Below are positions 1 through 8,286 of a stretch of DNA of 64,000 nucleotides, one piece after another. A program made the translations under genes and the position numbers. The notes below the pieces were generated by a model. It was not told where the DNA came from, did not search any database, and was given only the letters and a program-made list of their open reading frames with translations. The stretch comes from Carboxylicivirga taeanensis (GTDB lineage: Bacteria; Bacteroidota; Bacteroidia; Bacteroidales; Marinilabiliaceae), in assembly GCF_051851475.1 (NCBI RefSeq), contig NZ_JBPUSJ010000002.1, positions 372,001-436,000 of the forward strand, in the 5' to 3' direction. How positions within the stretch are numbered: the stretch's first letter is position 1; the number at the start of each line of letters is the position of its first letter.

Positions 1-763
1 TGCTTTTCTCTGCTAACAATAGCTGGTCTTTTAAAAGTTTTACCTTTTGGATATGTTTGAATATCTGAGAATCATGTCTAATTCTATTGATGAAGTCAAG
101 AATCTTTTGAGTTATATCAATCAGGTTTTGTCGAGCAATTATAATGTCTCTGTCAAGCCTAAGAATAATTTGGTTCAGCTCATCATCTTGTACCATTTTT
201 ATAAAATAGCCCCAAGTGCTTTCTTGAAAGAAAGCGTCAATTTGCTCTAATAAATCATCTAGATTTTTTCTTTTGTTATCGTATTCCTGAAGTTTGCTTT
301 TTTTAATGGTAAAATCTTTCTCAGTTGCAAAAACATCTTCAACACTACCGCGTAGTGTTGTCACATTTCGTAAAACATCTTTACCAACATTTCCAATATT
401 ACGTTTGATTTTAAGAAGATATTCGTTTTGTTTATTTAGTCTTTTTTCAATTTCCCAATTTTGGATGTTTTCTTTTAATATTCTTATTAATCCACTGGTG
501 TATTCGTAATTAATTTCCTCTATTGAGTCCGTAAATTTTTCCAAAAATTCAAGGATGTCTTGATTTAAATCAATTGTATTTCCAAATTGGACTAAAATAT
601 TTTTTTCAATTAAAGTTGTCAGTTTTTCTTCTTCAAAATTCACAAACTCCAAAAGATTATCGTATTTGACACTATTCTTTCTTTTGGCAAAAAGGAAATC
701 AATTATTTCCCTTTCTCTATAGAGGGTATTTATTAAATCTTTTATCGAGTTAAATGCAAACAT
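1..763 (-). CDS. Partial gene of unknown function (C-terminal part lies outside the window)
   Basis: Reading the minus strand from an ATG at 763-761, the frame stays open for 254 codons to the window edge, so the gene is cut off there and its stop is not visible. The product starts MFAFNSIKDLIN. Its first ~80 residues look like a compact helical (winged-helix-like) unit. The rest is strongly helical and charged with many Lys, Glu, Ile and Leu, as in coiled-coil proteins. There is no signal peptide or membrane segment, so it is probably cytosolic. Codon use is much more AT-rich than in the core genes to the right, suggesting acquired DNA. I do not recognise the family. The layout (small N-terminal domain, then long helices) is reminiscent of kleisin-like or JetA-like defence subunits, but that is speculation. 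Confidence 0.72.
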   Translation of the reverse strand, partial: MFAFNSIKDLINTLYREREIIDFLFAKRKNSVKYDNLLEFVNFEEEKLTTLIEKNILVQFGNTIDLNQDILEFLEKFTDSIEEINYEYTSGLIRILKENIQNWEIEKRLNKQNEYLLKIKRNIGNVGKDVLRNVTTLRGSVEDVFATEKDFTIKKSKLQEYDNKRKNLDDLLEQIDAFFQESTWGYFIKMVQDDELNQIILRLDRDIIIARQNLIDITQKILDFINRIRHDSQIFKHIQKVKLLKDQLLLAEKS

Positions 764-814
764 TATTACTTCTGGTTCTGTGGGTTGGAAAAGAAATAGC
801 TCTTTTGGTTTTTC

Positions 815-920
815 TTGTTGGGGCTTTTGTGTCGGCAAAAACCAAATGTGCTATTTGTGCGTTGGCTTATCATCATATTTTGTAGTTCGTTTCTCTTTTT
901 TAGCATGAATGGTAACTAGC
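815..920. repeat. Possible dispersed intergenic repeat
   Basis: This stretch contains the text CGGCAAAAACCAAATGTGC followed by a small inverted repeat (CAAAT-GTGCT-ATTTG at 843-857). From memory it resembles dispersed non-coding repeats that separate genes in some Bacteroidota genomes. I cannot confirm this, and no second copy was noticed in the window. It lies upstream of the truncated gene at 1-763. Confidence 0.3.
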
Positions 921-1059
921 GGATATACTTAATAACTCCATATATCCCACCTAAAAGTACAATAATTATTTAAAGTAGTGTTTAGGCGTTTCGGCAAATT
1001 ATTAACAGCGTGGGTAATTAGGGCTGCTGATACAAACAGGAGCAGGTTGCAGGGGCAGT

Positions 1060-1228
1060 GTGTTTCGGGGTATCACAGCCTTGCAAAATGTCCAAACATT
1101 TTGTTTGGGGTCTCTGCAGCCTTGCAAAATGCTCAAACATTTTGTTTGGGGGCTTCGCAGCTTTGTAAAATGCTCAAATAGTTTGTTTGGGGGCTTTGCA
1201 GCATTTGTAAAATGCTCAAATAGTTTGT
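1060..1228. repeat. 41-bp tandem repeat, about four copies
   Basis: Three consecutive 41-bp units run 1079-1119, 1120-1160 and 1161-1201. A partial fourth follows at 1202-1228, and a diverged unit end appears to precede them (about 1060-1078). Each unit reads roughly CTTGCAAAATGCTCAAACA then TTTGTTTGGGGGCTTCGCAG. The first two units contain a small hairpin (CCAAAC-ATTTT-GTTTGG in unit 1), which is degraded in units 3 and 4. Because 41 is not a multiple of three, the unit changes frame at each copy, so the short open frames across it on both strands are unlikely to be genes. There are no unique spacers, so it is not CRISPR. Confidence 0.85.
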
Positions 1229-1279
1229 GCCAATAGCCAGGCCTTAACAGGAGGGCAGTAGAGGTGGTGTTTAAAAAGT

Positions 1280-1306
1280 AAACCCCGGCGCGGGGCACCG
1301 GGGTTT
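1280..1306 (-). terminator. Hairpin terminator of the DUF6261-like gene
   Basis: There is a perfect 9-bp stem, AAACCCCGG (1280-1288) and CCGGGGTTT (1298-1306), with a 9-nt loop. It lies 32 bp past the stop of the minus-strand gene at 1338. On the minus strand it is followed by a short T-containing tract. Confidence 0.7.
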
Positions 1307-1337
1307 GTTCAATTTGGTTCAGGGAGTTAGGGAATAA

Positions 1338-1994
1338 TTAGTTAACTGAATTGATGAGTATTTCTAACTCCTTATAGGCCTCAACGGTGGCATTATTACT
1401 GCCTATTCGGGCATGGGCAAACATAAGGGAATACAGGTTTTGTAAATCCTCGGTGAGCTGCGGCGCCACCAGGCCGGCCGCACTAATTTCGGCTTGGCGG
1501 GCACTGTCTTCAATAATGGCGTTGCTGGCCGTTTTAAAACGGCTGTTGGCTGCTTCCATGAGTGGCAGCCAGCGCTGAATTGCTGGCAATGCATCAGCGG
1601 GCATCTTGAGTTTATTAATTTCATCCAGCAGGTTGTCGATGGCTGCTGTTTGTTCATTTAACGGAAAGCGGGTAATTCCGGTGTACTTACCGGCAATAGT
1701 GGCCAGCCTGGTCACCAGTTGAGCAGTTGCCTCCTCCTGGTGGTTGTAATAGGTTTCGGCTTTTATGCTCTGTAATAAGCCATAAGTAAACCGGTCGCGC
1801 TCCTGGTCGATTTCAGCTTTGGATATGCCGCTCGATTTATCCTTTTGCATGCCTTGCCTAAAGGTTTCCAGCGATGCTTTGGCTTTGTCAAGGGCTGTTT
1901 GTACTTCGGCTATGTTACCGCATATGCGGATAGATTGTTCGCCAACGGTCTGCAGTTCTTTGTTGCGCAGGCGTGGTAAGTTTAATAGTTCCAT
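1338..1994 (-). CDS. DUF6261-like protein
   Basis: This 218-residue protein has no signal peptide or membrane segment. It is nearly all helical, beginning MELLNLPRLRNKEL and ending with a helix rich in Glu and Ala. The size, the opening 'LPRLRN' element and the all-helical pattern fit what I recall of the Bacteroidota family DUF6261, whose function is unknown. It appears to be a single-gene unit with its own hairpin terminator downstream. Its base composition matches the host core, unlike the AT-rich fragment to its left. The family assignment is from memory and moderately certain; the gene itself is secure. Confidence 0.75.
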   Translation of the reverse strand: MELLNLPRLRNKELQTVGEQSIRICGNIAEVQTALDKAKASLETFRQGMQKDKSSGISKAEIDQERDRFTYGLLQSIKAETYYNHQEEATAQLVTRLATIAGKYTGITRFPLNEQTAAIDNLLDEINKLKMPADALPAIQRWLPLMEAANSRFKTASNAIIEDSARQAEISAAGLVAPQLTEDLQNLYSLMFAHARIGSNNATVEAYKELEILINSVN

Positions 1995-2354
1995 GTAAAT
2001 AGGTTTTTGGTTAACTCCCTGAAGGGAAGTATTAAAGATATAAATAAATGAGCAATAGGCAATGTTTTGTTAAGAGGCAATTGGTAGTCAGTAAGGAGCA
2101 CCGATCGCTTTGTTTTACAGCTGATGGCTTTTTCCTACCGGTCAAGTCCGGGCACTCAACTGTAAGTCCTCAACTTTTAACCGATCACCCAAAAAAGGCA
2201 GAAGGCACAGCAGAACTTCGTTAACCTGTGAAGTTGCAACTTCAGCGCTTAAATACGATGCACCAACAGGCTTTGCCGGGTAAAGTGGCATGGCGCAGTT
2301 TTTAAGCGGCTTGTGGCGATGGCATTTTTCTTTAAAAATAATGATGTACTTCAC
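1995..2354. other. Intergenic region with a possible small ORF
   Basis: This is the divergent gap between the DUF6261-like gene and the patatin gene. I see no RNA gene. A 49-codon minus-strand frame (2291-2142, starting MPLYPAKPVGASYL) has protein-like composition and could be a small gene or a remnant, but nothing else supports it. The patatin promoter lies at its right end. Confidence 0.35.
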
Positions 2355-2362
2355 TATATTTG
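2355..2362 (+). promoter_or_regulatory. -7 promoter box of the patatin gene
   Basis: TATATTTG is an exact match to the Bacteroidota -7 consensus TAnnTTTG. It lies 17 bp before the ATG at 2380, inside the longer open frame that begins at 2290, so it argues for the downstream start. The -33 element is not clear. Confidence 0.6.
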
Positions 2363-2379
2363 ATTGTTTAAATAACCCT

Positions 2380-4602
2380 ATGAAAAATTTACTGTTCATT
2401 TTCGTCTTTTGTCTGATTCTTGTTTTGCCGGGGTTCTCACAGCGTCCTAAAATTGGATTAACGCTTAGTGGGGGAGGTGCAAAAGGATTAGCCCATGTGG
2501 GAGTATTAAAAGCCATTGACCAGGCTGGTCTTAAAGTTGATTATATAACCGGCACCAGCATGGGCAGCATTATTGGAGCCATGTATGCCGTTGGTTATTC
2601 GGGCGAACAAATAGAACAAATTGCGGGCGCACTCAATTGGGAGAGGCTGCTAAGCGGAAAGCCTTTCTACTACGATGTAAGCCTTATGGATAAGCAAGAG
2701 TACGAGAATTATATTTTTTCTGCTCCGTTTCGTCACGGTAAACTGGTGTTAAGTACGGGGTTAATCGAATCGGAGGAAGTATGGCTGAAATTCTCAGAAA
2801 TTTTTTTCCCGGTTTATGATACCAAGAATTTTTCTGACTTTGATATTCCTTTTAAATGCGTGGCCACCGATTTATCAACCGGTAAAGCAGTGGTATTGGA
2901 TAAAGGAGAGATTGTGTTTGCGCTAAGAGCCAGTATGGCTTTGCCGGGTATTATTAAAGCGGTCCCCTATAATAATACCAAACTGGTGGATGGCGGTATT
3001 GTAAGAAACTTTCCGGTTAGCGACGTGAAAACCATGGGGGCTGATTATGTAATTGGGGTCAACCTTTATAGCGGGTTATCCGAAGCAGAGGAGTTAAATT
3101 CGGTACTGGATGTCATGTATCAGATCATCAATTACCGTGATGCCGAAGATTTGGTAAAAGAAAAACGACTATGCGACCTGATTATTGAGCCGCCTCTGGA
3201 TGAATATAGCGCGGGTAGTTTTAACGACGTGCCAGCCATATTAGAGATTGGTAATGAAATTGGCGAAAAATACTATCCTTATTTTAAGCACCTGGCCGAT
3301 TCCTTAAATGCGCTATACCCGGCCGAATACGTTTCAGATAACCGCCTGCCGGCATCTGAGCCTGTATGCATTGATAGTATTGTAGTAACTGGGTTGGAAC
3401 AAATTTCAGAATCCATGTTTTTAGAAGATTTAGATTTAGCTGTGGGGCAGTGTTACCAAGCCCATCAGTTGAGCAAAATCTTTCGTGAAGCCTATTCCCG
3501 CTTAAATTACCAATATGTGTATTACGAAATAGAAGTTCTGAATAACGATCGTTGTGTTTTACATTGTAAAGTAAAGGAGAACCCGCCAAGTCAATTGAGT
3601 CTTGGATTATCGTATCATTCCTTTACCAATGCCGCACTTACCTTGGGGTATTCGTGGCGAAACCTTGTGTTTGATCGGTCATACAGTTTAGCAAAAGTCA
3701 ATGTTAGCGAAAATTGGCGCATTCGTTTACTGCATAGGCAAATGTTTGGTAAACAATTAAACCATGGCATGGAAGCAGTAGTGGAATCTAATCGCTTGGA
3801 TGTGCCCATTTATGATAATGATAAACAGCTGTATTTGTATAAAGGGGTATTTAGTTCTGCCAATCTGGGATATTTCTTTCAATTGAATACACACAACCGT
3901 GTTATGCTGGGGGGTGAATATTATAACGTTAATTTTAATCCGAGCATTTCTGAGGCATCAGTAAAAGGCTATTTAAACCGTGTAGAGCTCTATGCCTCCT
4001 ATCTGCATAATTCACTTGACCGTCGTCATTTTCCAACCACCGGACGGAGGGCCAGCTTTAAAATGGGCTATGCCACTGCAAGAAAATATCATTACAGGGC
4101 CGATTATGGTGGGGTATTAACAGATAGCACATTCACCGAAAGCCACCCCTTAATTACCATTCAGTTTAACCACAGCGGATACCATGCTATCAGTTCGCGG
4201 TTATCGGTATTTGAGCAATTGCACCTGGGCTATATTGATAATGGCAATAAGACCATTTTTGAAGATTTTATAGTAGGCGGTATTCAGCCTCTGTTTGAAT
4301 CCCATATACCCTTTGCAGGCGTGAACGATGCTCAGCTTCATTCCAATTCGGTGGCGTCAATCGGATTAGGGGCTCAATACAAGGTTTTCGGCGAAATATA
4401 TACCTTGCTGAGGGGCAACGTGGGCTATTTTGGATTTAATAACCCAATAAAAGCAAATGCATTTGACAAAGCGACTTTATTAAGTGGTGCCGCTTTAAGT
4501 GTGGCTTATAACTCTTCGGCTTTGCCACTTGAATTTTCAGTTATGTATTCGCCCAAAATTAAAAAGGTTTACTCCCATGTAAATATTGGGTTTTATTTTT
4601 AA
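2380..4602 (+). CDS. Patatin-like phospholipase fused to an outer-membrane beta-barrel
   Basis: This 740-residue exported protein probably hydrolyses acyl lipids in the envelope. The first 21 residues are a signal peptide (MKNLLFIFVF, ending at FSQ). The patatin domain spans about residues 24-300, with the oxyanion loop GGGAKG near 31, the nucleophile motif GTSMG (Ser60) and the catalytic Asp in VDGG (Asp204). A POTRA-like segment follows at about 345-430, then a C-terminal BamA/TamA-like 16-strand-type barrel ending in aromatic residues. This is the Bacteroidota relative of PlpD-type autotransported patatins, with the barrel on the same chain. I chose the ATG at 2380 over 2290 because it starts a clean signal peptide and a promoter box lies between the two. 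Substrate and cell-surface exposure are inferred. Confidence 0.9.
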   Translation: MKNLLFIFVFCLILVLPGFSQRPKIGLTLSGGGAKGLAHVGVLKAIDQAGLKVDYITGTSMGSIIGAMYAVGYSGEQIEQIAGALNWERLLSGKPFYYDVSLMDKQEYENYIFSAPFRHGKLVLSTGLIESEEVWLKFSEIFFPVYDTKNFSDFDIPFKCVATDLSTGKAVVLDKGEIVFALRASMALPGIIKAVPYNNTKLVDGGIVRNFPVSDVKTMGADYVIGVNLYSGLSEAEELNSVLDVMYQIINYRDAEDLVKEKRLCDLIIEPPLDEYSAGSFNDVPAILEIGNEIGEKYYPYFKHLADSLNALYPAEYVSDNRLPASEPVCIDSIVVTGLEQISESMFLEDLDLAVGQCYQAHQLSKIFREAYSRLNYQYVYYEIEVLNNDRCVLHCKVKENPPSQLSLGLSYHSFTNAALTLGYSWRNLVFDRSYSLAKVNVSENWRIRLLHRQMFGKQLNHGMEAVVESNRLDVPIYDNDKQLYLYKGVFSSANLGYFFQLNTHNRVMLGGEYYNVNFNPSISEASVKGYLNRVELYASYLHNSLDRRHFPTTGRRASFKMGYATARKYHYRADYGGVLTDSTFTESHPLITIQFNHSGYHAISSRLSVFEQLHLGYIDNGNKTIFEDFIVGGIQPLFESHIPFAGVNDAQLHSNSVASIGLGAQYKVFGEIYTLLRGNVGYFGFNNPIKANAFDKATLLSGAALSVAYNSSALPLEFSVMYSPKIKKVYSHVNIGFYF

Positions 4603-4788
4603 TGCAAATCGTAAGCTCATCAATGGTCAATAAACAAATAAGGCAACAGGATTTTGTTGCTCAATAAAGCCTTGCAAAACCTTGAAGTACTCTGCCTGGC
4701 AGAAGCTAAAAAAAGGCAGAAAACAGATTACTATCAAAGTATTCGCTGTTTACTGCCCTTATGTTTGAATCGGGTGGATGTCCCGGTA

Positions 4789-5256
4789 TTACTTTTTGGC
4801 TTCCGGGAAGGGCAGATTATCTGCCAAAGAGGCTCTGATTTCGCTTAATATGTACATTTCGATTTGATGAAATTGTAAAGCAGTTACCGGATTGATTGTT
4901 TTACTTATCTTTTTCACATAGCGCTCCAGCAGTTTATCGTTTTGCTTAATCAAGGCCAAAACCTTTTTTAGAAAATCGGCGGCTTCATCATTGCTCAGGC
5001 CTTCATAATTATCGCCGTAGGCAAGTAGCAGGTTCAAACGCTTTTTACCCAAATCTTTGCGGGCGGCTTCATAGTCATCGTACAATTTCCAGAAGGCCGC
5101 CTTCTGTGCCTCCTCCGGCTTAACAACTTCGCCTATTAAGGCCTTTTTTTCCATGCCAAAAATAGACTGGATATAATCAATTTCCTCTTTGGCCGATTGG
5201 GCCCACAGGGTAACACTAAACAGGGTCAGTGCTAGTACCAGGAATGTTGTTTTCAT
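4789..5256 (-). CDS. Small exported helical protein
   Basis: The 155-residue product has a signal peptide (MKTTFLVLALTLFSVTLWAQ) and a mature part of about 135 residues that is almost all helix and rich in Lys, Glu and Leu. The pattern of amphipathic helices with 'FWKLYDDYEAARK' and a final 'LQFHQIEMYI' segment recalls periplasmic Spy/CpxP-like helical proteins, but I cannot place it in a family. An ATG seven codons upstream (5277) is possible; the one chosen begins the signal peptide directly. It is the last gene of the five-gene run downstream of the TetR regulator, 48 bp after its upstream neighbour. Confidence 0.75.
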   Translation of the reverse strand: MKTTFLVLALTLFSVTLWAQSAKEEIDYIQSIFGMEKKALIGEVVKPEEAQKAAFWKLYDDYEAARKDLGKKRLNLLLAYGDNYEGLSNDEAADFLKKVLALIKQNDKLLERYVKKISKTINPVTALQFHQIEMYILSEIRASLADNLPFPEAKK

Positions 5257-5304
5257 AATCAATTGTTTAAAGTTCATTATTTTGTATTAGTGGGCTTAAT
5301 TGAA

Positions 5305-6000
5305 TCATTGCTTCTGGTAGTTGGTATACTCATATATATCCTTAACGAGCACAGTTTTTCCCAGTGCTTTCACATCCATGTTAATTTCTTCCGTTGCCAC
5401 CTGGTAGAGGTTCTCAGTCCGGTTGAAATTATAGTGAACAAGCATATAAAAAGTAGTAACATTAAAAGGTCTCATCTTTGTAGGTCTTTCATTGGTGTAT
5501 TCTACTTTTTCAAGCAGTTTAGTGCGTTTATTAAAATAGGCTTTGCCCTTCATGTCTGCCAAATACTTAAAACGCCCTTTAGAACTGGTACTATCGTATT
5601 TAAAGTTGACTACCAGATAGTCGTTTCTGTCGCGTTCAATATCCCATGAGGCATCATCAATTTTGGCTTTAATCTCTTCTTCTTTAAAATTGTGGTTCTT
5701 ATTAAACTCTTTCAGCTCTTTTGCTGAGGGCTCTTTCCCATTGTAGGTCAGCAGCGTCCAGCGCTCATCAAACTTTTGTGAGGGGTCGTACTTTGCCTCT
5801 TCAATAATGGTTACAGAATCGATACAAGAGCGTATTGTTGCATGAAAGGAATAATTGGCATTAACCTCCGCGCCTCCAATACTTTTGGCCAGTAAGTCCA
5901 TCGGAAAGTGATAAGCCTTAAGTTGATTAAGAACTTTGTTTTCCTGAGCCACCGCTGATAGTGAAAGCAATGCAGCTAAACAATAGAAGAGTGTTTTCAT
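5305..6000 (-). CDS. Exported protein of unknown function
   Basis: The 231-residue product has a signal peptide (MKTLFYCLAALLSLSAVAQ) and then a mixed alpha/beta domain without an obvious catalytic motif. The central part (DYLVVNFKYDSTS, KGRFKYLADMKGKAYFNKRT, LEKVEYTNERP) reads like the strand pattern of a lipid-carrier-like outer-membrane-associated fold seen in many Bacteroidota exported proteins; this is an impression only. It lies 29 bp downstream of a DUF1254 lipoprotein gene and 48 bp upstream of another small exported protein, so it is probably in the same transcript. Confidence 0.75.
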   Translation of the reverse strand: MKTLFYCLAALLSLSAVAQENKVLNQLKAYHFPMDLLAKSIGGAEVNANYSFHATIRSCIDSVTIIEEAKYDPSQKFDERWTLLTYNGKEPSAKELKEFNKNHNFKEEEIKAKIDDASWDIERDRNDYLVVNFKYDSTSSKGRFKYLADMKGKAYFNKRTKLLEKVEYTNERPTKMRPFNVTTFYMLVHYNFNRTENLYQVATEEINMDVKALGKTVLVKDIYEYTNYQKQ

Positions 6001-6029
6001 GTTGTTGATGGTTACTTGTATGAGTGTGA

Positions 6030-7439
6030 TTAATGTAACATGTATTTCTCAACTGCAGGCATCGCGTATAAGGGTTCAAGGGCCGAAGGTTCGGGCCAGT
6101 AAATGCGCGTTTGTAACGAGAAAGGTCCATCATGGGCCGGCAGCCAGTTATTTACCTTATCTGCTCCCGGGTGCTTCGTTTGGATATAAATATCCAGCGA
6201 GCCATCGTCGTTATACTTCAGGCCTTTGGTAGCACTGCTAATAATATAGCGATTGATTTCATTTTCGATGAGTAGTTGCTCAGGCAGTTTATACATGGTT
6301 AAGGACCAGAAAGCCTTGGCCGGAGGCAGTTCATCGGCATCAAAATGCAGAATATAGGCATGGTTGGAGCCATTCAGCTCTTCATTGTCTGCATCTAATG
6401 AGGTTTCCGGATAAAAGGCTTCTTCCAAATCATTTCCCCACAGGCCAAAGTAGGCAGCGGCGGCACGAGTGAGGTATTTTTCTTTCATGGCTTTGCGGGT
6501 CCCAAACACACCGGCTATCTGTTGCCAGCCATTTTTTCGTACGCCCAGTTTGGCCGATTCCTCGGTGAAGGCTTTGCGGCCGGCTTCAATGCCTTGCCTG
6601 ATGGCTTCGATTATTTCGGGACTGTAGTCGTCTGCATGGAAGGCTTTGCCGGGCTGGATGCCTATTCTGGCAAAGCGCTTAAACAGTACTTGCTCTGAGG
6701 GGTGAATCTGACCGGTGGCCATCAAGGCATTCAAATAGCCAATAAAATGCTCGTCTTTTATATGCGCTGGATTGTAAGGGGGAATTGCCGGGTTTTCGGG
6801 GATAACGGTTGTTTCAACCATCCCCAGGTAGGCGTTGAGCGACTGAATTGTGTAGTGACTCATCACGGCTTGCGCATTCTCAATATCATCCGGCCCAAAC
6901 ACCTGGGTTCGCCCCAGCGCCAGCAGATAGTTGCCTTCCGATCGGATCACCTTATTAATTCCGTCCGGTGTTTCGCCCTCCCAGTTGGGCCCTGCAAACA
7001 TGTAGGCACCGGCTTTGCTGCCCGTTTTTCGCGACCCAATGTAGTCAATGTTGTGGGTGTACATATCAATAATTTGGAAGGAGTAGTAGCGGCCACCGGT
7101 AATGGCGGGTACCGATAGAATTTGTGGCTGAGCCGATAAGTCGAGCCAAACGGCTGAGTAGAACGTGTCGTTGTTGGGCCTGACAATGATGGTGTCTTTG
7201 GGGCCATTCAATTCAGAATTGTTGGTGAGCACATTAAATGGCGCCATATAAGCGCCTGATTCAGGATACATGGCCATGGCGAACATCATCTTGTAATGCT
7301 CCAGCATGGGGTAGGCGTAGATGTAGGCTTCTTTGGCTATCTGCCGCGCTTCAGCGGGAGTTAATTCTTTTTGTTTTTGGCTGCATGCGGTTGCAAACAG
7401 TAACAGTCCAAGTACACTTAGTTGTAATATCTTTTTCAT
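6030..7439 (-). CDS. DUF1254/DUF1214 family lipoprotein (copy 1)
   Basis: This 469-residue lipoprotein has the lipobox LLFATAC; acylation would be at the Cys of ACSQKQ. The N-terminal DUF1254 domain starts at LTPAEARQIAKEAYIYAYPML and includes VRPNNDTFYSAVWLDL. The C-terminal DUF1214 domain includes the typical PAKAFWSLTMYKLPEQLL and the ending LPAHDGPFSLQTRIYWPE. The biochemical role of the family is not known to me; members are periplasmic or exported and often occur as paralogues. The start at 7439 was chosen over 7472 because it begins the lipoprotein signal. It is a clear paralogue of the 8287-9705 gene, with a barrel protein between them. Confidence 0.88.
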   Translation of the reverse strand: MKKILQLSVLGLLLFATACSQKQKELTPAEARQIAKEAYIYAYPMLEHYKMMFAMAMYPESGAYMAPFNVLTNNSELNGPKDTIIVRPNNDTFYSAVWLDLSAQPQILSVPAITGGRYYSFQIIDMYTHNIDYIGSRKTGSKAGAYMFAGPNWEGETPDGINKVIRSEGNYLLALGRTQVFGPDDIENAQAVMSHYTIQSLNAYLGMVETTVIPENPAIPPYNPAHIKDEHFIGYLNALMATGQIHPSEQVLFKRFARIGIQPGKAFHADDYSPEIIEAIRQGIEAGRKAFTEESAKLGVRKNGWQQIAGVFGTRKAMKEKYLTRAAAAYFGLWGNDLEEAFYPETSLDADNEELNGSNHAYILHFDADELPPAKAFWSLTMYKLPEQLLIENEINRYIISSATKGLKYNDDGSLDIYIQTKHPGADKVNNWLPAHDGPFSLQTRIYWPEPSALEPLYAMPAVEKYMLH

Positions 7440-7471
7440 ATTTACAAGGTTTAGTAAGTCATTCGGGTTCA

Positions 7472-8275
7472 TCAGTTATCTTTTGAAAAAATGCTTTTGG
7501 GAAGAAGAATCTGCGCCTGCAAACGCCATTGCCATTCCGGGCCAAAGTCGGGCCTTACCACATTGTAATAGAGTTGAGTCTGCAGGTTTAAGGGGAGTTT
7601 GCCCCCCAGCATAACCAGCCGGCCTCCTCCGGCGCCCAGGGGCACAATCCAGCGGTCCTCGCCCTTCTGTGTCCAGTCTGCCGTGATGATGGGGGCACTG
7701 TTGACATACCAGCCATCGCCCAATTGCTTTACCACAAATAAATTGCAGAGCATGTGATTCACCTTGTCCGCCTGCGAGTCGCCGGCAAACGACCAGGCAT
7801 TGTTCATCAGTAGGCCAAAGGTCCAGTCTTTGGGTTGTATAAGCGCCACCACCGAAGGACCGGCACTCCATTTTTCGGTGCCCCGCTTATCGCCTCCGGT
7901 GGGGAGTTCCAGCACGGGACCAATGCCCAGTGTCAGACCCGGTATTTCGGGCACATAAAAGGCTGTAAAAATAATGTCGCTGAGGCCAGAGGCCAGCTTC
8001 CCGCTTTCCTGGCTGAAATCAGGAATGCGCACCAGAGGGAAAATAGTGCGGGTAATGATTTTCCCATCCGCAAAAGGAATGACTGGCTGAATGTTGAGCA
8101 CATTGACATTCCGGTTGTGAGGACCATTATTCATATTCAGGTTATTCTGAAATGGGAAGCTCATCAGGTTGGCAATGGGGTTGGCTGCCGCAGTGGATAG
8201 CTCATCCTGCGATTCCTGAGCATTCAGGTGGCAGATAGCTATCAAACACCATACGAAAAGGGCTGTTTTTTTCAT
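7472..8275 (-). CDS. Outer-membrane beta-barrel protein of the 'neuromedin U'-labelled family
   Basis: The 267-residue product has a signal peptide (MKKTALFVWCLIAICHLNAQ) followed by NPIANLMSFPFQNN, NVLNIQPVIPF, TEKWSAGPSVVAL, LMNNAWSFAG and a C-terminal VRPDFGPEWQWRLQAQILLPK. These are hallmarks of an outer-membrane barrel family that databases often mislabel 'neuromedin U' and that is frequently found beside DUF1254 genes. It probably forms a small porin or transporter, but no substrate is known. The start at 8275 gives a normal signal peptide; the longer open frame to 8368 overlaps the upstream gene. It sits 11 bp after the upstream DUF1254 gene and 32 bp before the downstream one. Confidence 0.87.
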   Translation of the reverse strand: MKKTALFVWCLIAICHLNAQESQDELSTAAANPIANLMSFPFQNNLNMNNGPHNRNVNVLNIQPVIPFADGKIITRTIFPLVRIPDFSQESGKLASGLSDIIFTAFYVPEIPGLTLGIGPVLELPTGGDKRGTEKWSAGPSVVALIQPKDWTFGLLMNNAWSFAGDSQADKVNHMLCNLFVVKQLGDGWYVNSAPIITADWTQKGEDRWIVPLGAGGGRLVMLGGKLPLNLQTQLYYNVVRPDFGPEWQWRLQAQILLPKSIFSKDN

Positions 8276-8286
8276 CGCTGTAAACC

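Noticed and set aside
1060..1228. CRISPR array
   Set aside because: The units are directly adjacent with no unique spacers between them.
1002..1298. 98-codon minus-strand open frame and a 67-codon plus-strand frame at 978-1181
   Set aside because: Both run through the 41-bp tandem repeat and read the same unit in different frames. The products have no protein-like features.
2142..2516. 124-codon minus-strand frame
   Set aside because: It overlaps the patatin gene start and its promoter on the opposite strand. Only the last 49 codons look at all protein-like, so it is mentioned only as a possible small ORF.
4654..4848. 64-codon plus-strand frame
   Set aside because: It overlaps the 3' end of the small exported protein gene on the other strand and has no features of its own.
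6702..7118. 138-codon plus-strand frame inside the DUF1254 copy 1 gene
   Set aside because: It is antisense to a well-supported gene and has no protein-family features.
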